Assembly: GCA_934502905.1 (NCBI GenBank)
Contig: CAKSVK010000025.1
Span: forward strand, 1 to 27,400
Reading direction: 5' to 3'
Source: an uncultured Chitinophagaceae bacterium
Lineage (GTDB): Bacteria > Bacteroidota > Bacteroidia > Chitinophagales > Chitinophagaceae
Length of the DNA stretch: 27,400 nt
How positions within the stretch are numbered: position 1 is the stretch's first letter; each line of letters begins with the position of its first letter. Both the position numbers and the translations under genes were made by a program. Below, one piece after another: positions 1 to 9,420 of this stretch. Under the pieces are notes generated by a model, which saw only the letters and a list, made by a program, of their open reading frames with translations, did not search any database and was not told the origin of the DNA.

Positions 1-781
1 ACTTCCCTATTCTGGTCACCCTCGGATCATCTTTCAACTTAAAAAATATGGGATATTCGGCCTCGTCGTGATGACCATACTGGTTCATATTCATCAGCTC
101 TCCCACTTTTTTATCGGCGCCTGTTACCATAGTCCTGAACTTGATGAAATTGAAGATCTGGTAATGCTTGCCCGCGCGTTTGGATACATAGAACACAGAT
201 CCCCGGCTCTCCAGCTTTATCAGAACGGCAATGATCAAAAACACGGGAGACAGGATCAGCAACAGCAACGACGACAACAGGATATCTCCTCCTCTTTTTA
301 AAGCACCCGAAATACGGTGTTTTGTTTTTGAGCCTTTTTTTGCGGTTAACAATTTCGCTTTTGCCAGCACCCTTACCTTTTTGAGGATGTCTTCGGAGAA
401 CCGCAGATCCAGCACTTCGTCCACTACTTTCTTGTATTTTGAAAAATCAGCGTTTGAACTGCTTAACAACAGCACCGGAATATCCTCAAGATAACTTAAC
501 TCCTGCACGAACCTCCTGAACTGCTTCAACTCCCCGATCGTAGTATCATCTCCAAAAATAAATGCAGAAGGAAGCTTATGCTTTTTCGTCCTTCTTAATA
601 ACTGTATCGCCTCATCCACAGACCCAACGCTGTTGCCTGTGTGAAACTCACTCAGGCTTCCTGCCAGCTCATCAAGCCGATCTCCGATGTGTAAATACTC
701 ATATTTTGCGGCGGACGCAAAATTAAGTCTTATGTAATCACCTGTAACAGGCGATGTATTTTGTAAAGTAGAAATACTCAT
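1..781 (-). CDS. Sugar transferase (polyprenyl-phosphate glycosyl-1-phosphate transferase) with N-terminal pseudo-receiver domain; partial
   Basis: Reading from the ATG at 781 to the left edge gives 260 residues with no stop, so the C-terminal end is outside the window. Residues about 27-140 have the alternating beta/alpha pattern of a response-regulator receiver, but G77 sits where the phosphoacceptor Asp should be and R127 where the conserved Lys should be. The sugar-transferase part begins at KRGGD (162-166), followed by one hydrophobic segment (about 167-189), FIKFRTM (212-218) and DDPRVTRIG (251-259), all hallmarks of the WcaJ/ExoY/PglC family. These enzymes load the first sugar-phosphate onto undecaprenyl phosphate at the inner membrane to start exopolysaccharide or capsule synthesis. 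The gene lies 43 bp after a stand-alone receiver gene and is probably cotranscribed with it. The sugar is unknown. Family call is firm; the receiver-like fold is inferred from pattern. Confidence 0.9.
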   Translation of the reverse strand, partial: MSISTLQNTSPVTGDYIRLNFASAAKYEYLHIGDRLDELAGSLSEFHTGNSVGSVDEAIQLLRRTKKHKLPSAFIFGDDTTIGELKQFRRFVQELSYLEDIPVLLLSSSNADFSKYKKVVDEVLDLRFSEDILKKVRVLAKAKLLTAKKGSKTKHRISGALKRGGDILLSSLLLLILSPVFLIIAVLIKLESRGSVFYVSKRAGKHYQIFNFIKFRTMVTGADKKVGELMNMNQYGHHDEAEYPIFFKLKDDPRVTRIGK

Positions 782-824
782 ACAAACCGTTTTAGCTTTA
801 GGGTTAAGTTGAAATTGATATCCA

Positions 825-1190
825 TCAATTCAATATGGCATCGATGGTATTCAATAAGCTTAAAGGATCAAACGGTTTTTTAAAATATGCAGCGCAACTG
901 AATTCTTCACTTAGTTCCTGCAGATATTTCTCTGACTGATCAGACAATAAGATAGTTGGAATGTGATTATATATTTTACTTGACTTTAAATAATCAAGCA
1001 GGTTATATCCATCTAATACTTCAATCTTGGGGTTTATCACTATCACTGCCGGCAATACATGTGTCGACAGAAAATGAACAGCGGATGCGCCATCTTCTAC
1101 CGTGTGTATCTTTCCTTTGCTTCCCAATACTTTTTTCAATAACAACAGTATTTCCGTACTGCTGTCTAATACGAGTATAACATTGCTCAT
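825..1190 (-). CDS. Stand-alone receiver-domain protein, phosphoacceptor Asp replaced by Asn
   Basis: This 121-residue protein is a single CheY-like receiver with no output domain. It has beta1 VILVLD (4-9), the switch Ser83 in TILLS, and the conserved Lys105-Pro106 in FKKPF. The acidic pocket is reduced to D9-S10, and the residue seven before the usual D-G turn (D60-G61), normally the phosphorylated Asp, is N53 in VINPK. Phosphorylation by the usual route therefore looks impossible, and the domain may act as a constitutive or protein-binding pseudo-receiver. It is the first gene after a consensus promoter (1313-1344) and precedes the sugar transferase, whose own N-terminus is also receiver-like. 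This suggests a role in controlling polysaccharide initiation (inference). Confidence 0.88.
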   Translation of the reverse strand: MSNVILVLDSSTEILLLLKKVLGSKGKIHTVEDGASAVHFLSTHVLPAVIVINPKIEVLDGYNLLDYLKSSKIYNHIPTILLSDQSEKYLQELSEEFSCAAYFKKPFDPLSLLNTIDAILN

Positions 1191-1312
1191 TTTCGAAATA
1201 AATTCAAAATGAATGCCTTTTCACGGAAATGGATGGAGAGCGGTTTTGTAATATTGGTCTAGGGAATATTGGAATACTTATATAGGATATCTTCTGTAGC
1301 GTAAAAGTTGCA

Positions 1313-1344
1313 CAAACTTAGAATAAAAAAGTTGAATCTTCAAA
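1313..1344 (-). promoter_or_regulatory. Bacteroidota-type promoter of the receiver/sugar-transferase operon
   Basis: On the minus strand TTTG (1344-1341), a 20-nt spacer, then TAAGTTTG (1320-1313) match the Bacteroidota -33 TTTG / -7 TAnnTTTG consensus perfectly. Transcription would begin near 1306, leaving a leader of about 115 nt before the ATG at 1190. The site lies after the stop of the GT2 gene (1388), so the receiver operon has its own start. Confidence 0.7.
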
Positions 1345-1387
1345 GGGTAAATAAATAAATTATTCATTTTCAATATTTTTAAACATA

Positions 1388-2554
1388 TCACAACCTTTTC
1401 GCCTTTTCCCATATAACCGACTGCTGTCCTTTATGATACCTCTTCCAGCCCATAAAAACTGAAAAATTCATAAATAAAAAATAATAAGGCACAAAAAGCA
1501 GCTTCGGCAGCTTCTTATGGGTACTTAATTTCCAGCCTAATATGCCCAGAATGTAAAAGACAAGCTGCAGTACCGTGGCGGTCGCATATAAGACGTTTCC
1601 TGTAAAAACCGTCAACAGCGTACCCGTCAGGAATAATACAATAAGTGCCACAGGCGCCAGTGTCCAGCGTAATACCCGGTGAGAATAGTACTGGAAGCCC
1701 AAAACCGGGAATTTCGAGAATGATATTTCCCGCCCCAGCCGATGCATGGCCTGAAACGCACCGGCAGTGATCCGCACTTTCCGTTTTCTTTCTTCTGCAA
1801 TAGACACAGATGCCGTTTCCATAGCATAAGCCTCTGAATCATATGCTATTTTGTAACCTTTGTTACAAATCCGCATCGACAGGACAAAATCCTCGATAAT
1901 GGTATCTTCCTCTACAAAATCGTATAACGCCGTTCTGATGGAAAAGAGTTCGCCGGCAGCACCCACCACCGAATACAGTTCCGCATCCTTCTTCTTTAAA
2001 AAGGATTCGTATTTCCAGTATACCCCTTCCCCGGCTGTGGCTCCCTCACCTGCAAATACCCGCTTTTCGCCTGCAACGCCACCCACCCCCTCGTCTCCAT
2101 AATGACGCATGATATGCTGCACCGCCTCGGGGTTCAGAAATGTATTGGCGTCCGTGAAAATCACAAAAGGGTTCTTTATCATGGGCATTATCCTGTTTAC
2201 CGCGGCTACCTTCCCCCGACGTTCCGGCGAATGGGACCATTCAACGCCCGGAAACGAACGGACCAGCTCCGCTGTGCGGTCTGTGGAGCCATCGGTCACT
2301 ACCATTATCGTCAAAAGTTCCCTGGGGTAAACAAGTTGTAACGTATTTTTTATTTTTTCTTCAATAATATATTCTTCATTGTAGGCGCAAATAACAATGG
2401 TCACCGGCGCCCAACCGGACAACAGCTTTTGCTGCTTTCTCCCTTTTAGCTTTACCAGCAGTGTTAACAGGCAGGCATACCCGATGTAAGTATATAATAT
2501 GATAAAAAGAGAAAGCCAGAAAAGTATTTCCAGCATCAGGTTGAAAATGCTCAT
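1388..2554 (-). CDS. Membrane-bound family 2 glycosyltransferase (processive, cellulose-synthase-like)
   Basis: The 388-residue protein has an N-terminal TM helix (about 6-34), a cytosolic GT-A domain and C-terminal TM helices (about 295-365). GT2 landmarks are ICAYNEE (55-61), VTDGS with D88, the DxD-equivalent DAN (135-137), the catalytic-base-type E221-D222 in IIEDFVLSMR, and RKVRI (258-262) in the place of the Q/RxxRW motif. This is the architecture of beta-glycan synthases that polymerise and extrude polysaccharide. It sits beside the sugar transferase and opposite a GT-C-like gene, so a role in a surface polysaccharide is likely. Donor and product cannot be read from sequence. I see no intrinsic terminator after it. 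Confidence 0.9.
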   Translation of the reverse strand: MSIFNLMLEILFWLSLFIILYTYIGYACLLTLLVKLKGRKQQKLLSGWAPVTIVICAYNEEYIIEEKIKNTLQLVYPRELLTIMVVTDGSTDRTAELVRSFPGVEWSHSPERRGKVAAVNRIMPMIKNPFVIFTDANTFLNPEAVQHIMRHYGDEGVGGVAGEKRVFAGEGATAGEGVYWKYESFLKKKDAELYSVVGAAGELFSIRTALYDFVEEDTIIEDFVLSMRICNKGYKIAYDSEAYAMETASVSIAEERKRKVRITAGAFQAMHRLGREISFSKFPVLGFQYYSHRVLRWTLAPVALIVLFLTGTLLTVFTGNVLYATATVLQLVFYILGILGWKLSTHKKLPKLLFVPYYFLFMNFSVFMGWKRYHKGQQSVIWEKAKRL

Positions 2555-2733
2555 CCTTAGCTATTTGCGGCAAAATAACAAAACATATAACAGAAAGTCA
2601 TTAAAACATCAAGGACGGAACATTATTTTGATAATTGGTACTCTCCCCCCGGTGTTCCCGGAATATTGAAGTAATAAATAGGCATGCATTCGTTTTTAAA
2701 ACTATTTTTAGGCCCAAATTTACATGACCGCTG

Positions 2734-4365
2734 ATGACGCAAAAAAAGTTACTTTCTACGCTGGAGCTAATCACGATTATCCTGCTGGCTTGTGTTCCCC
2801 TGTTTATCGGCCAGTTTCCCTACCGCGTTAATATCTTTCTTTCCTGGGAAGGCGCCTACCGCATCAGCCAGGGGCAGGTCCCTTTCAAGGATTTCGGCAC
2901 GCCCATGGGTGGCATGTACTGGGTTTTACCTGCCGTTTTCTTTAAGATATTCGGTCCCCAGCTGATCTCACTGGTGAAAGCACAGGTGTTCATCAATATC
3001 ATTTCCGGGCTGGCCTTCCGCTCCATCATGAAAAGTATGCAGGTGCAGGAAGGGATACGGTTTGCTTCTGTATTACTGTTTTGTATCTCTTATTCCTTTT
3101 TTAATTTTTGGCCCTGGTATAACCACACCGTGATTGTTTACGAGTTTGTAGCGCTTGCTTTCCTGCTTAAATACCTTACAGCACACGATGGCAAATACAG
3201 GTGGACTTTACTGGTTGCTGCAGCCTTGTTCACATTCACCAGCTTTTTCACCAAACAGGATGCAGGAGGCATGTGCCTGCTGATCTGTGGCGCCCTGATC
3301 GTGTATAACAGCATAGTTGAAAAAAACTGGAAGCAGCTCCTGATCTACTTCGGCTCTTTCTTCCTGTTTGTTTGTATAGCTGTTCTGTACTTCAGGTTCT
3401 ACGATTTCGGATACTGGTTCAACCATGGACAACCACCCCACAGCGCCAGGATATCTGCCGGCGACATCGCAGGTGATTTCCTGGAAAATTCTCAATGGCT
3501 TAAATTTTATTTCTTCCTTATCATATTCCTTTTGCTGATCAGCTTCAGGGATCTGAAAACGCTTTTTGCTGACAAGCCGGAAATGCTCTTCATCCTGTTA
3601 ACATTAGGCATCCTCACCGAAGCAGCTATTTTCCAGGTTACCAGCTACACACCGCCGGACAACAACATTTTCTATCACAGCTTCGCTTTTGCGTATATTT
3701 TCAGCAACCTGTCCAAACGCCTTCACCTGTCTTTCAAAAAATGGAGCCTTATTATCTGCCTGGTAGCCGGTGTTTTCCTCTGGTGGAGCAATATCTTCTG
3801 GAAATACCTGAACAGGCTGATCCCTTCTGAAAAAACAGAAGGTCTTGCCCTTTCGGAAACCGGTGAGAATGTAGTGAACAGGAACAATTATATGCTGGAC
3901 CCGGATAAGGATACTACAACGATCCCGGATTCGAAATGGAAGCTTTCGGGGCTAAAGGCTTTTGAAAGAATTACCATGCCGGAACCCACACTGGAAGGCA
4001 TTCAGCGTATCCTGGCCCTGGACATCGTGCAACAGGGCAATGCAAAGAAAGTGCTCAACATGACAGAGCTGACACCATTGGCGCACGAGATGCCTTACCA
4101 ACTGGAAACGGGCGCTCACTATCCTTTATGGTTTCACCTGGGTGTGGGTATGTTCAACCGGGAGGCAGAAATGTTTAAAAAGCGGATCGGGGAAAGCTAT
4201 TACGACCTTGTTTTATTTGAAAACATTCCGAAACTCAACAATTTCTATCCGTTCAATATCAGGGAGGCGCTCCAAAAAGATTACCAGCTGGTGGACAGCT
4301 TTTATGCCCCGAGGAGGGGAACAGAAACAAAAGGTATTATTGAAGTATATGTAAGGAAGCCGTAA
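2734..4365 (+). CDS. Multi-TM GT-C-like glycosyltransferase / ArnT-PMT-type membrane protein
   Basis: The 543-residue integral membrane protein has a first TM (about 10-28), then a loop with W38-E39-G40, AYRISQGQVPFKDFGTP and later helices to about residue 350. The remaining ~190 residues form a soluble, probably periplasmic domain. An acidic residue in the first outer loop followed by 'QGxVPFxDF' is typical of the GT39/ArnT-like GT-C superfamily, which transfers sugars from polyprenyl-phosphate donors outside the inner membrane. The upstream ATG at 2724 is in another frame, so 2734 is the start. Its neighbours are polysaccharide genes on one side and a fucosidase on the other. Catalytic activity is inferred; a conserved hypothetical membrane protein is the fallback. 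Confidence 0.8.
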   Translation: MTQKKLLSTLELITIILLACVPLFIGQFPYRVNIFLSWEGAYRISQGQVPFKDFGTPMGGMYWVLPAVFFKIFGPQLISLVKAQVFINIISGLAFRSIMKSMQVQEGIRFASVLLFCISYSFFNFWPWYNHTVIVYEFVALAFLLKYLTAHDGKYRWTLLVAAALFTFTSFFTKQDAGGMCLLICGALIVYNSIVEKNWKQLLIYFGSFFLFVCIAVLYFRFYDFGYWFNHGQPPHSARISAGDIAGDFLENSQWLKFYFFLIIFLLLISFRDLKTLFADKPEMLFILLTLGILTEAAIFQVTSYTPPDNNIFYHSFAFAYIFSNLSKRLHLSFKKWSLIICLVAGVFLWWSNIFWKYLNRLIPSEKTEGLALSETGENVVNRNNYMLDPDKDTTTIPDSKWKLSGLKAFERITMPEPTLEGIQRILALDIVQQGNAKKVLNMTELTPLAHEMPYQLETGAHYPLWFHLGVGMFNREAEMFKKRIGESYYDLVLFENIPKLNNFYPFNIREALQKDYQLVDSFYAPRRGTETKGIIEVYVRKP

Positions 4366-4372
4366 AATCCGG

Positions 4373-4403
4373 TTGTATGGCTCGATGTATAAAGTTACCT
4401 TTG
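4373..4403 (+). promoter_or_regulatory. Bacteroidota-type promoter of the fucosidase gene
   Basis: TTG (4373-4375), a 20-nt spacer and TACCTTTG (4396-4403) match the -33/-7 consensus exactly. The start would be near 4410, giving a leader of about 13 nt before the ATG at 4423. The site follows the stop of the GT-C-like gene directly. Confidence 0.65.
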
Positions 4404-4422
4404 GAACACTCAATACATCACA

Positions 4423-5844
4423 ATGAAACATGCCTTTTACCTGTTACTGCTGCTGACACTTTCTGCCCAGGCACAACATAAAAAATACGTAAAACCTTCC
4501 GATCCGGAGGTGCAAAAAAAACTGCTGGAATGGCAGGATATGAAATTCGGACTGTTTATGCATTGGGGCACCTATAGCCAGTGGGGGGTTGTTGAAAGCT
4601 GGAGCATTTGCCCCGAAGATGAAGACTGGACGCAGCGAAAGGGACCCCATGCGGACAACTATTTTGAATATGTAAAGGCGTACGAAAACCTGCAGACAAA
4701 ATTTAATCCTGTAAAATTCGCACCGGAGAAATGGGCCGCCGCTGCTAAAGCCGCGGGCATGCAATACATGATCTTCACTACCAAGCACCACGATGGTTTC
4801 TCCATGTTCGATACTAAAGAAAGCGACTATAAAATAACAGATAGCAAAACACCTTTCTCTTCCAACCCCCGCAGCAATATTACCAAAGAGGTCTTTAACG
4901 CTTTCCGGGACGGAGGCTTTTCCGTGGGTGCTTATTTCTCCAAACCAGACTGGCATAATGATAATTACTGGTGGCCGTATTTCCCACCCAAAGACAGGAA
5001 TGTAAACTACGATCCTGTTAAATACCCCGATAGGTGGAATGCTTTTAAAAGCTTTACCTATAACCAGATCAAAGAGCTGATGAGTGAATACGGCAAAGTG
5101 GACATCCTGTGGCTGGACGGCGGCTGGGTCCGTCCTTTGTCTACGGTAGATACCACCGTGGAATGGCAAAGAGGTATTAAGACCGACCAAGACATTGATA
5201 TGAAACGCATAGCCGGCATGGCAAGGGAGCATCAGCCCGGGCTCCTGATCGTGGACCGCACCGTAACGGGTGAATACGAAAACTATACCACCCCCGAGCA
5301 GGAAGTGCCGCATGAGCTGTTGCCTTATCCGTGGGAAAGCTGTATCACAATGGGAAACTCGTGGAGCTTTGTGCCCGGTGATGATTATAAGTCTGCCCAA
5401 AAAATAGTACAAATGCTGATCCGTGTCGTGGCCAGGGGCGGAAATCTTTTGCTGAACATCGGGCCGGGGCCTGACGGTGACTGGGACCCCGTTGCATATA
5501 GCCGGCTGCAGCAAATAGGCGAATGGATGAAGACGAACGGGGTGGCCATTCATGGTACACGGCCGCTGGCGCCATACGAATCGGGAGACGTTTACTTTAC
5601 ACAATCCGGGGATGCCAAAAACAAATACGCTTTCTGGCTGAGTGAAAACGAAACCGTCGCATTGCCGGACGAGGTGACAATCAAGAACTTTGCTGCCCCG
5701 GCCAAAAGCAAGATCAGCCTGCTGGGCAGCGGTGCACAGCTAAAGTGGAGAACGGAAAACGGCAATACGGTTATCCGCATTCCATCTGCCGTAAAAAGTA
5801 AATGGAAAGGAAACTATGCTGCCACCTTTCATATCCGGAATTAA
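4423..5844 (+). CDS. Secreted alpha-L-fucosidase, GH29
   Basis: The 473-residue protein starts with a signal peptide (hydrophobic core 4-14, likely cut near AQAQ, residue 18). GH29 markers are FMHWGTYS (45-52), TKHHDGFSMFD (120-130) and LWLDGGW (229-235), whose D232 is the expected catalytic nucleophile, plus YPWESCITMG around E305. The last ~100 residues form the C-terminal beta domain. Length is normal for the family. GH29 enzymes release terminal alpha-L-fucose from glycans by a retaining mechanism in the periplasm or outside. The substrate linkage cannot be told from sequence. There is no SusC/SusD pair next to it, so it is not part of a typical polysaccharide-utilisation locus. Its own promoter precedes it. 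Confidence 0.95.
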   Translation: MKHAFYLLLLLTLSAQAQHKKYVKPSDPEVQKKLLEWQDMKFGLFMHWGTYSQWGVVESWSICPEDEDWTQRKGPHADNYFEYVKAYENLQTKFNPVKFAPEKWAAAAKAAGMQYMIFTTKHHDGFSMFDTKESDYKITDSKTPFSSNPRSNITKEVFNAFRDGGFSVGAYFSKPDWHNDNYWWPYFPPKDRNVNYDPVKYPDRWNAFKSFTYNQIKELMSEYGKVDILWLDGGWVRPLSTVDTTVEWQRGIKTDQDIDMKRIAGMAREHQPGLLIVDRTVTGEYENYTTPEQEVPHELLPYPWESCITMGNSWSFVPGDDYKSAQKIVQMLIRVVARGGNLLLNIGPGPDGDWDPVAYSRLQQIGEWMKTNGVAIHGTRPLAPYESGDVYFTQSGDAKNKYAFWLSENETVALPDEVTIKNFAAPAKSKISLLGSGAQLKWRTENGNTVIRIPSAVKSKWKGNYAATFHIRN

Positions 5845-5880
5845 ATACAAAGACCCTATAACTACTTAATATAACATTCA

Positions 5881-6612
5881 ATGGAAATTATCCCCGCAAT
5901 CGATATTATAGAAGGTAAATGTGTACGCCTGACGCAGGGTGATTATGCGCAAAAAAAAATTTACAATGAAAATCCACTGGAAGTTGCCAGGGAGTTTGAA
6001 GATGCCGGTATCAAAAGACTGCACCTGGTAGACCTGGATGGCGCTAAAGCCGGGCAGGTAAAAAACTGGAAAGTGCTGGAAACGATAGCCGGAAAGACAA
6101 AGCTCATCATAGACTTCGGTGGCGGCATAAAAAAGCAGGAGGATGTCAGCATCGTATTCGATTCCGGGGCAAGCCTGGCAACCGTTGGCAGCATCGCGGT
6201 AAAAAACGAGGCAGAACTGGTTAAATGGTTTAAGATTTTTGGTACCGATAAGTTTTTACTGGGGGCAGATGTAAAAGATGAGAAAATTACCATCGGCGGC
6301 TGGCTGGAAACAACCGATATCAGCGTATATGACTTTATCCGGAAATATACGGGATATGGGGTGCATCAACTGTTCTGCACCGATGTAAGCAAAGATGGCA
6401 AGCTGGAAGGACCCGCGACCGATCTGTATAAAAAGATCACTGCGGAGTTTCCAGCCCTGCATTTTATTGCCAGCGGTGGCGTCAGCGAACCAGGCGATCT
6501 CGAAAAGTTACAGGAAGCCGGCTGCAAAGGCGTTATCATCGGCAAGGCGATCTATGAGGGAAGGATTAAATTGAGTGACTTAAAATCTAGCCTGATTTTT
6601 GGAACAGATTGA
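5881..6612 (+). CDS. hisA: HisA, ProFAR isomerase of histidine biosynthesis
   Basis: The 243-residue (beta/alpha)8 protein converts ProFAR to PRFAR, the fourth step of histidine synthesis. It has EIIPAIDI with catalytic Asp8, DLDGA (51-55), the phosphate-binding DFGGGI (78-83), LLGAD with the second catalytic Asp130, CTDVSKDG (166-173) and IASGGVSE (196-203). It is full length. The start lies 36 bp after the fucosidase stop with no consensus promoter between them, so cotranscription is possible. No other his genes are visible in this window, although hisA usually sits in a his operon. HisA rather than the similar HisF is supported by the N-terminal PAIDIIEGKCVRL. Confidence 0.96.
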   Translation: MEIIPAIDIIEGKCVRLTQGDYAQKKIYNENPLEVAREFEDAGIKRLHLVDLDGAKAGQVKNWKVLETIAGKTKLIIDFGGGIKKQEDVSIVFDSGASLATVGSIAVKNEAELVKWFKIFGTDKFLLGADVKDEKITIGGWLETTDISVYDFIRKYTGYGVHQLFCTDVSKDGKLEGPATDLYKKITAEFPALHFIASGGVSEPGDLEKLQEAGCKGVIIGKAIYEGRIKLSDLKSSLIFGTD

Positions 6613-6688
6613 ATATACCCCGGATATAATAGCAGAAAAACGGAAACAAACCATTACCTATTACACCATCTAAAACAACACCCACTTT

Positions 6689-9394
6689 ATGAAGTTCAGA
6701 CTGTTATTTTTGGGCATTTTTTTGCTGTCCCAAATACCAGGTGCCTATACGCAATCTGCACCTGAAAAGATCACCAGCGTAGAAGGTATTACAGAATACA
6801 GGCTGGCGAACGGCCTGCAGGTCCTTCTTTTTCCGGATAATTCAAAACCCACGATCACGGTCAACATCACTTATCGTGTAGGCAGCCGTCATGAAGGATA
6901 CGGCGAAACGGGAATGGCGCACCTGCTGGAGCATATGGTCTTCAAGGGTTCCACCCGGCACAAAGATATTCCTACCGAGCTGACCAATCATGGTGCAAAC
7001 GCAAACGGCACCACCTGGTACGACCGGACCAATTATTATGAAACATTCTCCGCCACCGACGAAAATTTAAACTGGGCCCTAGACCTGGAATCAGACAGGA
7101 TGGTCAATTCCTTCATCGATGCAAAAGACCTCGCAAGCGAATTTTCCGTGGTAAGAAACGAATTTGAGAGCGGTGAAAATAACCCCGCCAGTGTTCTGAT
7201 GGAGCGGGTAGTATCATCGGCCTACCTGTGGCATAACTATGGAAAATCTACCATCGGTTCCAAAGAAGATATAGAAAGGGTCCCGATTGAAAACCTGAAA
7301 GCTTTTTATAAAAAATACTATCAGCCCGATAATGCCACCCTGGTGGTAGCAGGCAGGATTGATGAGGCCAAAACATTGGAGCTGGTGAACAAATACTTTG
7401 GTAATATTCCTAAACCTGAACGGGTTTTACAACCCACCTATACCGTGGAACCACCCCAGGATGGAGAACGTTTTGTAGAGCTCCGCAGGGCAGGGGAAGT
7501 GCAGGCAATCGGCATAGCCTATCATATCCCGGGTGGCGCCCATCCCGATTATGCCAGTGTAGATGTGCTCAACGAAGTGCTTACGGATAAACCTTCCGGG
7601 AGGTTATATGAAAGCCTTATAAAAACCGAAAAAGCCAGCGACCTGTGGTCCTGGGCGGCTGGTCTTCACGACCCTGGCTTTATCTATATCAATGTAGATG
7701 TACTCAAAGAAAAGTCGCTGGACGATACTAAAAAAACGCTCTTTGCCACATTGGACGAACTCAAATCGAGACCTGTGACCGAAGAGGAAGTAAGCCGGGC
7801 GAAGACAAAACTGTTGAGCAATTATGAGAATACCTACCGCAATACAGAGCAGGTGGGCACGCTGCTCAGTGAATATATTGCCATGGGCGACTGGCGTACC
7901 GGTTTCTTATACCGGGACTACCTGAAGAAGGTAACAGCAGCCGATGTCAACAGGATCGTTGACCAGTATTTTGTTGCATCTAACCGCACATATGGCGTTT
8001 TTATTCCCACACCAGACGCAAAACGGGCTACAATGCCCGGCAATCCTGACCTGGCTGCGGTACTCAAAGACTATAAAGGAGAGGCAGCCATTTCAGCGGG
8101 AGAAAACTTTGATGCATCAACCGCCAATATTGACAAACGCAGTGAAACTATCCGTACCAAAGGCGGTGGTAAAATACTCCTGCTTAAAAAAGCCACCCGC
8201 GGAAACACGGTCAACCTGCAAATGATCCTTCGTACGGGCGATGAAAAAACCTTACAGGGCAAGGCAACGGTGGCGAGCCTTACTGCCGCCATGTTAAAAC
8301 GCGGAACGCAAAAACGTTCGATGGCGGAAATTAATGATTATCTGAACAAGCTTCAAAGTTCAATTAACATAAACAGCTCCAAACAGGCAGTATCCATCAA
8401 CGTTACTTCCCAAAAGCAAAATCTTCCGCAGGTGCTGGATCTCCTGAAAGAAATACTGCAGGAGCCCTCGTTTCCTGAAAATGAATTCAAAATTTTAGTA
8501 AATGAGCAGGTAACTGCTATTGAGCAGCAGCGAAGCGAGCCGGAAGCAATCGCAGAGAGGGAATTGAGCAGGATAGGCAACAAATACCCGGCAGGGCATA
8601 TTTTACATGTTAATACGTTTGAAGAAGATCTGGCGGCCATCAAGGCCGTAAAGCCGGAGGATGTCAAAGCCTTCTATAAAGAATTTTATAACGGAAGCAA
8701 CGCTACCGTAGCCGTAGTGGGCGATTTTGACGATGCCGTTAAACCCAAGTTACAGGAGATCGCAGGGTTTAAAAAGTCTAAATATACATTTACGAGGGTG
8801 GCGGATCCCTATAGCGCTTTCCCGGCGGAAGATAAGGAGTTTAAAACTCCGGATAAAAAAAATGCTATTCTGCTGACCATGCAGGAAATAGACATGAAAG
8901 ACGACAACCCGGATTATCCCGCGCTCAGGATGGCAGACTTTATATTGGGCAACGGTTTCCTTAACTCAAGACTTGCCACCCGTATCCGGCAGAAAGAAGG
9001 CTTATCCTATGGCGTTGGATCGTTCCTGCAACCAGGCACCCTGGACAATAAAACCATCCTGGGTGGTTATGCGATCTATAACCCCGACAACAAAGACAAA
9101 CTGATTGCAGCCTTTAAGGAAGAGCTGAAAAAACTAGTGGACGATGGTATCACACAGCAGGAGCTGGATGATGCGCGGAAAGGATACCTGCAATACCGGG
9201 AAAACAGCCGCACAGATGACAGGTCGCTGGCCGCCAAGCTCAGCTCGTACCTGTACCTGGGACGCACAATGGCGTTTGACAATACTATTGACGAAAAGAT
9301 AAAAACCCTGACTGTACCGCAGGTAAATGCAGCTGTCAAAAAATACATCGATCCGTCTAAAATGAGCTTTGTAAAAGCCGGGGATTTTAAATAA
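6689..9394 (+). CDS. Secreted M16-family (pitrilysin-like) zinc metalloprotease
   Basis: The 901-residue protein has a signal peptide (residues 1-21, ending GAYTQ) and two tandem M16 units. The first carries the inverted zinc motif HLLEH (78-82) with the third ligand at E158 in VVRNEFESGEN, so it should be catalytically active. The second (about 480-901) has lost HxxEH but keeps RIRQKEGLSYGVG, the Arg/Tyr region that closes the chamber in M16 enzymes. This two-unit single chain is the usual length for Bacteroidota periplasmic M16 proteases, which degrade peptides. It begins 76 bp after hisA and ends before a strong terminator. Confidence 0.95.
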   Translation: MKFRLLFLGIFLLSQIPGAYTQSAPEKITSVEGITEYRLANGLQVLLFPDNSKPTITVNITYRVGSRHEGYGETGMAHLLEHMVFKGSTRHKDIPTELTNHGANANGTTWYDRTNYYETFSATDENLNWALDLESDRMVNSFIDAKDLASEFSVVRNEFESGENNPASVLMERVVSSAYLWHNYGKSTIGSKEDIERVPIENLKAFYKKYYQPDNATLVVAGRIDEAKTLELVNKYFGNIPKPERVLQPTYTVEPPQDGERFVELRRAGEVQAIGIAYHIPGGAHPDYASVDVLNEVLTDKPSGRLYESLIKTEKASDLWSWAAGLHDPGFIYINVDVLKEKSLDDTKKTLFATLDELKSRPVTEEEVSRAKTKLLSNYENTYRNTEQVGTLLSEYIAMGDWRTGFLYRDYLKKVTAADVNRIVDQYFVASNRTYGVFIPTPDAKRATMPGNPDLAAVLKDYKGEAAISAGENFDASTANIDKRSETIRTKGGGKILLLKKATRGNTVNLQMILRTGDEKTLQGKATVASLTAAMLKRGTQKRSMAEINDYLNKLQSSININSSKQAVSINVTSQKQNLPQVLDLLKEILQEPSFPENEFKILVNEQVTAIEQQRSEPEAIAERELSRIGNKYPAGHILHVNTFEEDLAAIKAVKPEDVKAFYKEFYNGSNATVAVVGDFDDAVKPKLQEIAGFKKSKYTFTRVADPYSAFPAEDKEFKTPDKKNAILLTMQEIDMKDDNPDYPALRMADFILGNGFLNSRLATRIRQKEGLSYGVGSFLQPGTLDNKTILGGYAIYNPDNKDKLIAAFKEELKKLVDDGITQQELDDARKGYLQYRENSRTDDRSLAAKLSSYLYLGRTMAFDNTIDEKIKTLTVPQVNAAVKKYIDPSKMSFVKAGDFK

Positions 9395-9420
9395 AAGATT
9401 TGTCTTCCTGTTAAAGACCA

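Noticed and set aside
4444..5604. Long 386-codon open frame on the minus strand inside the fucosidase gene
   Set aside because: It is an exact antisense shadow of GH29; its translation has no recognisable domain and the plus-strand protein carries all family motifs.
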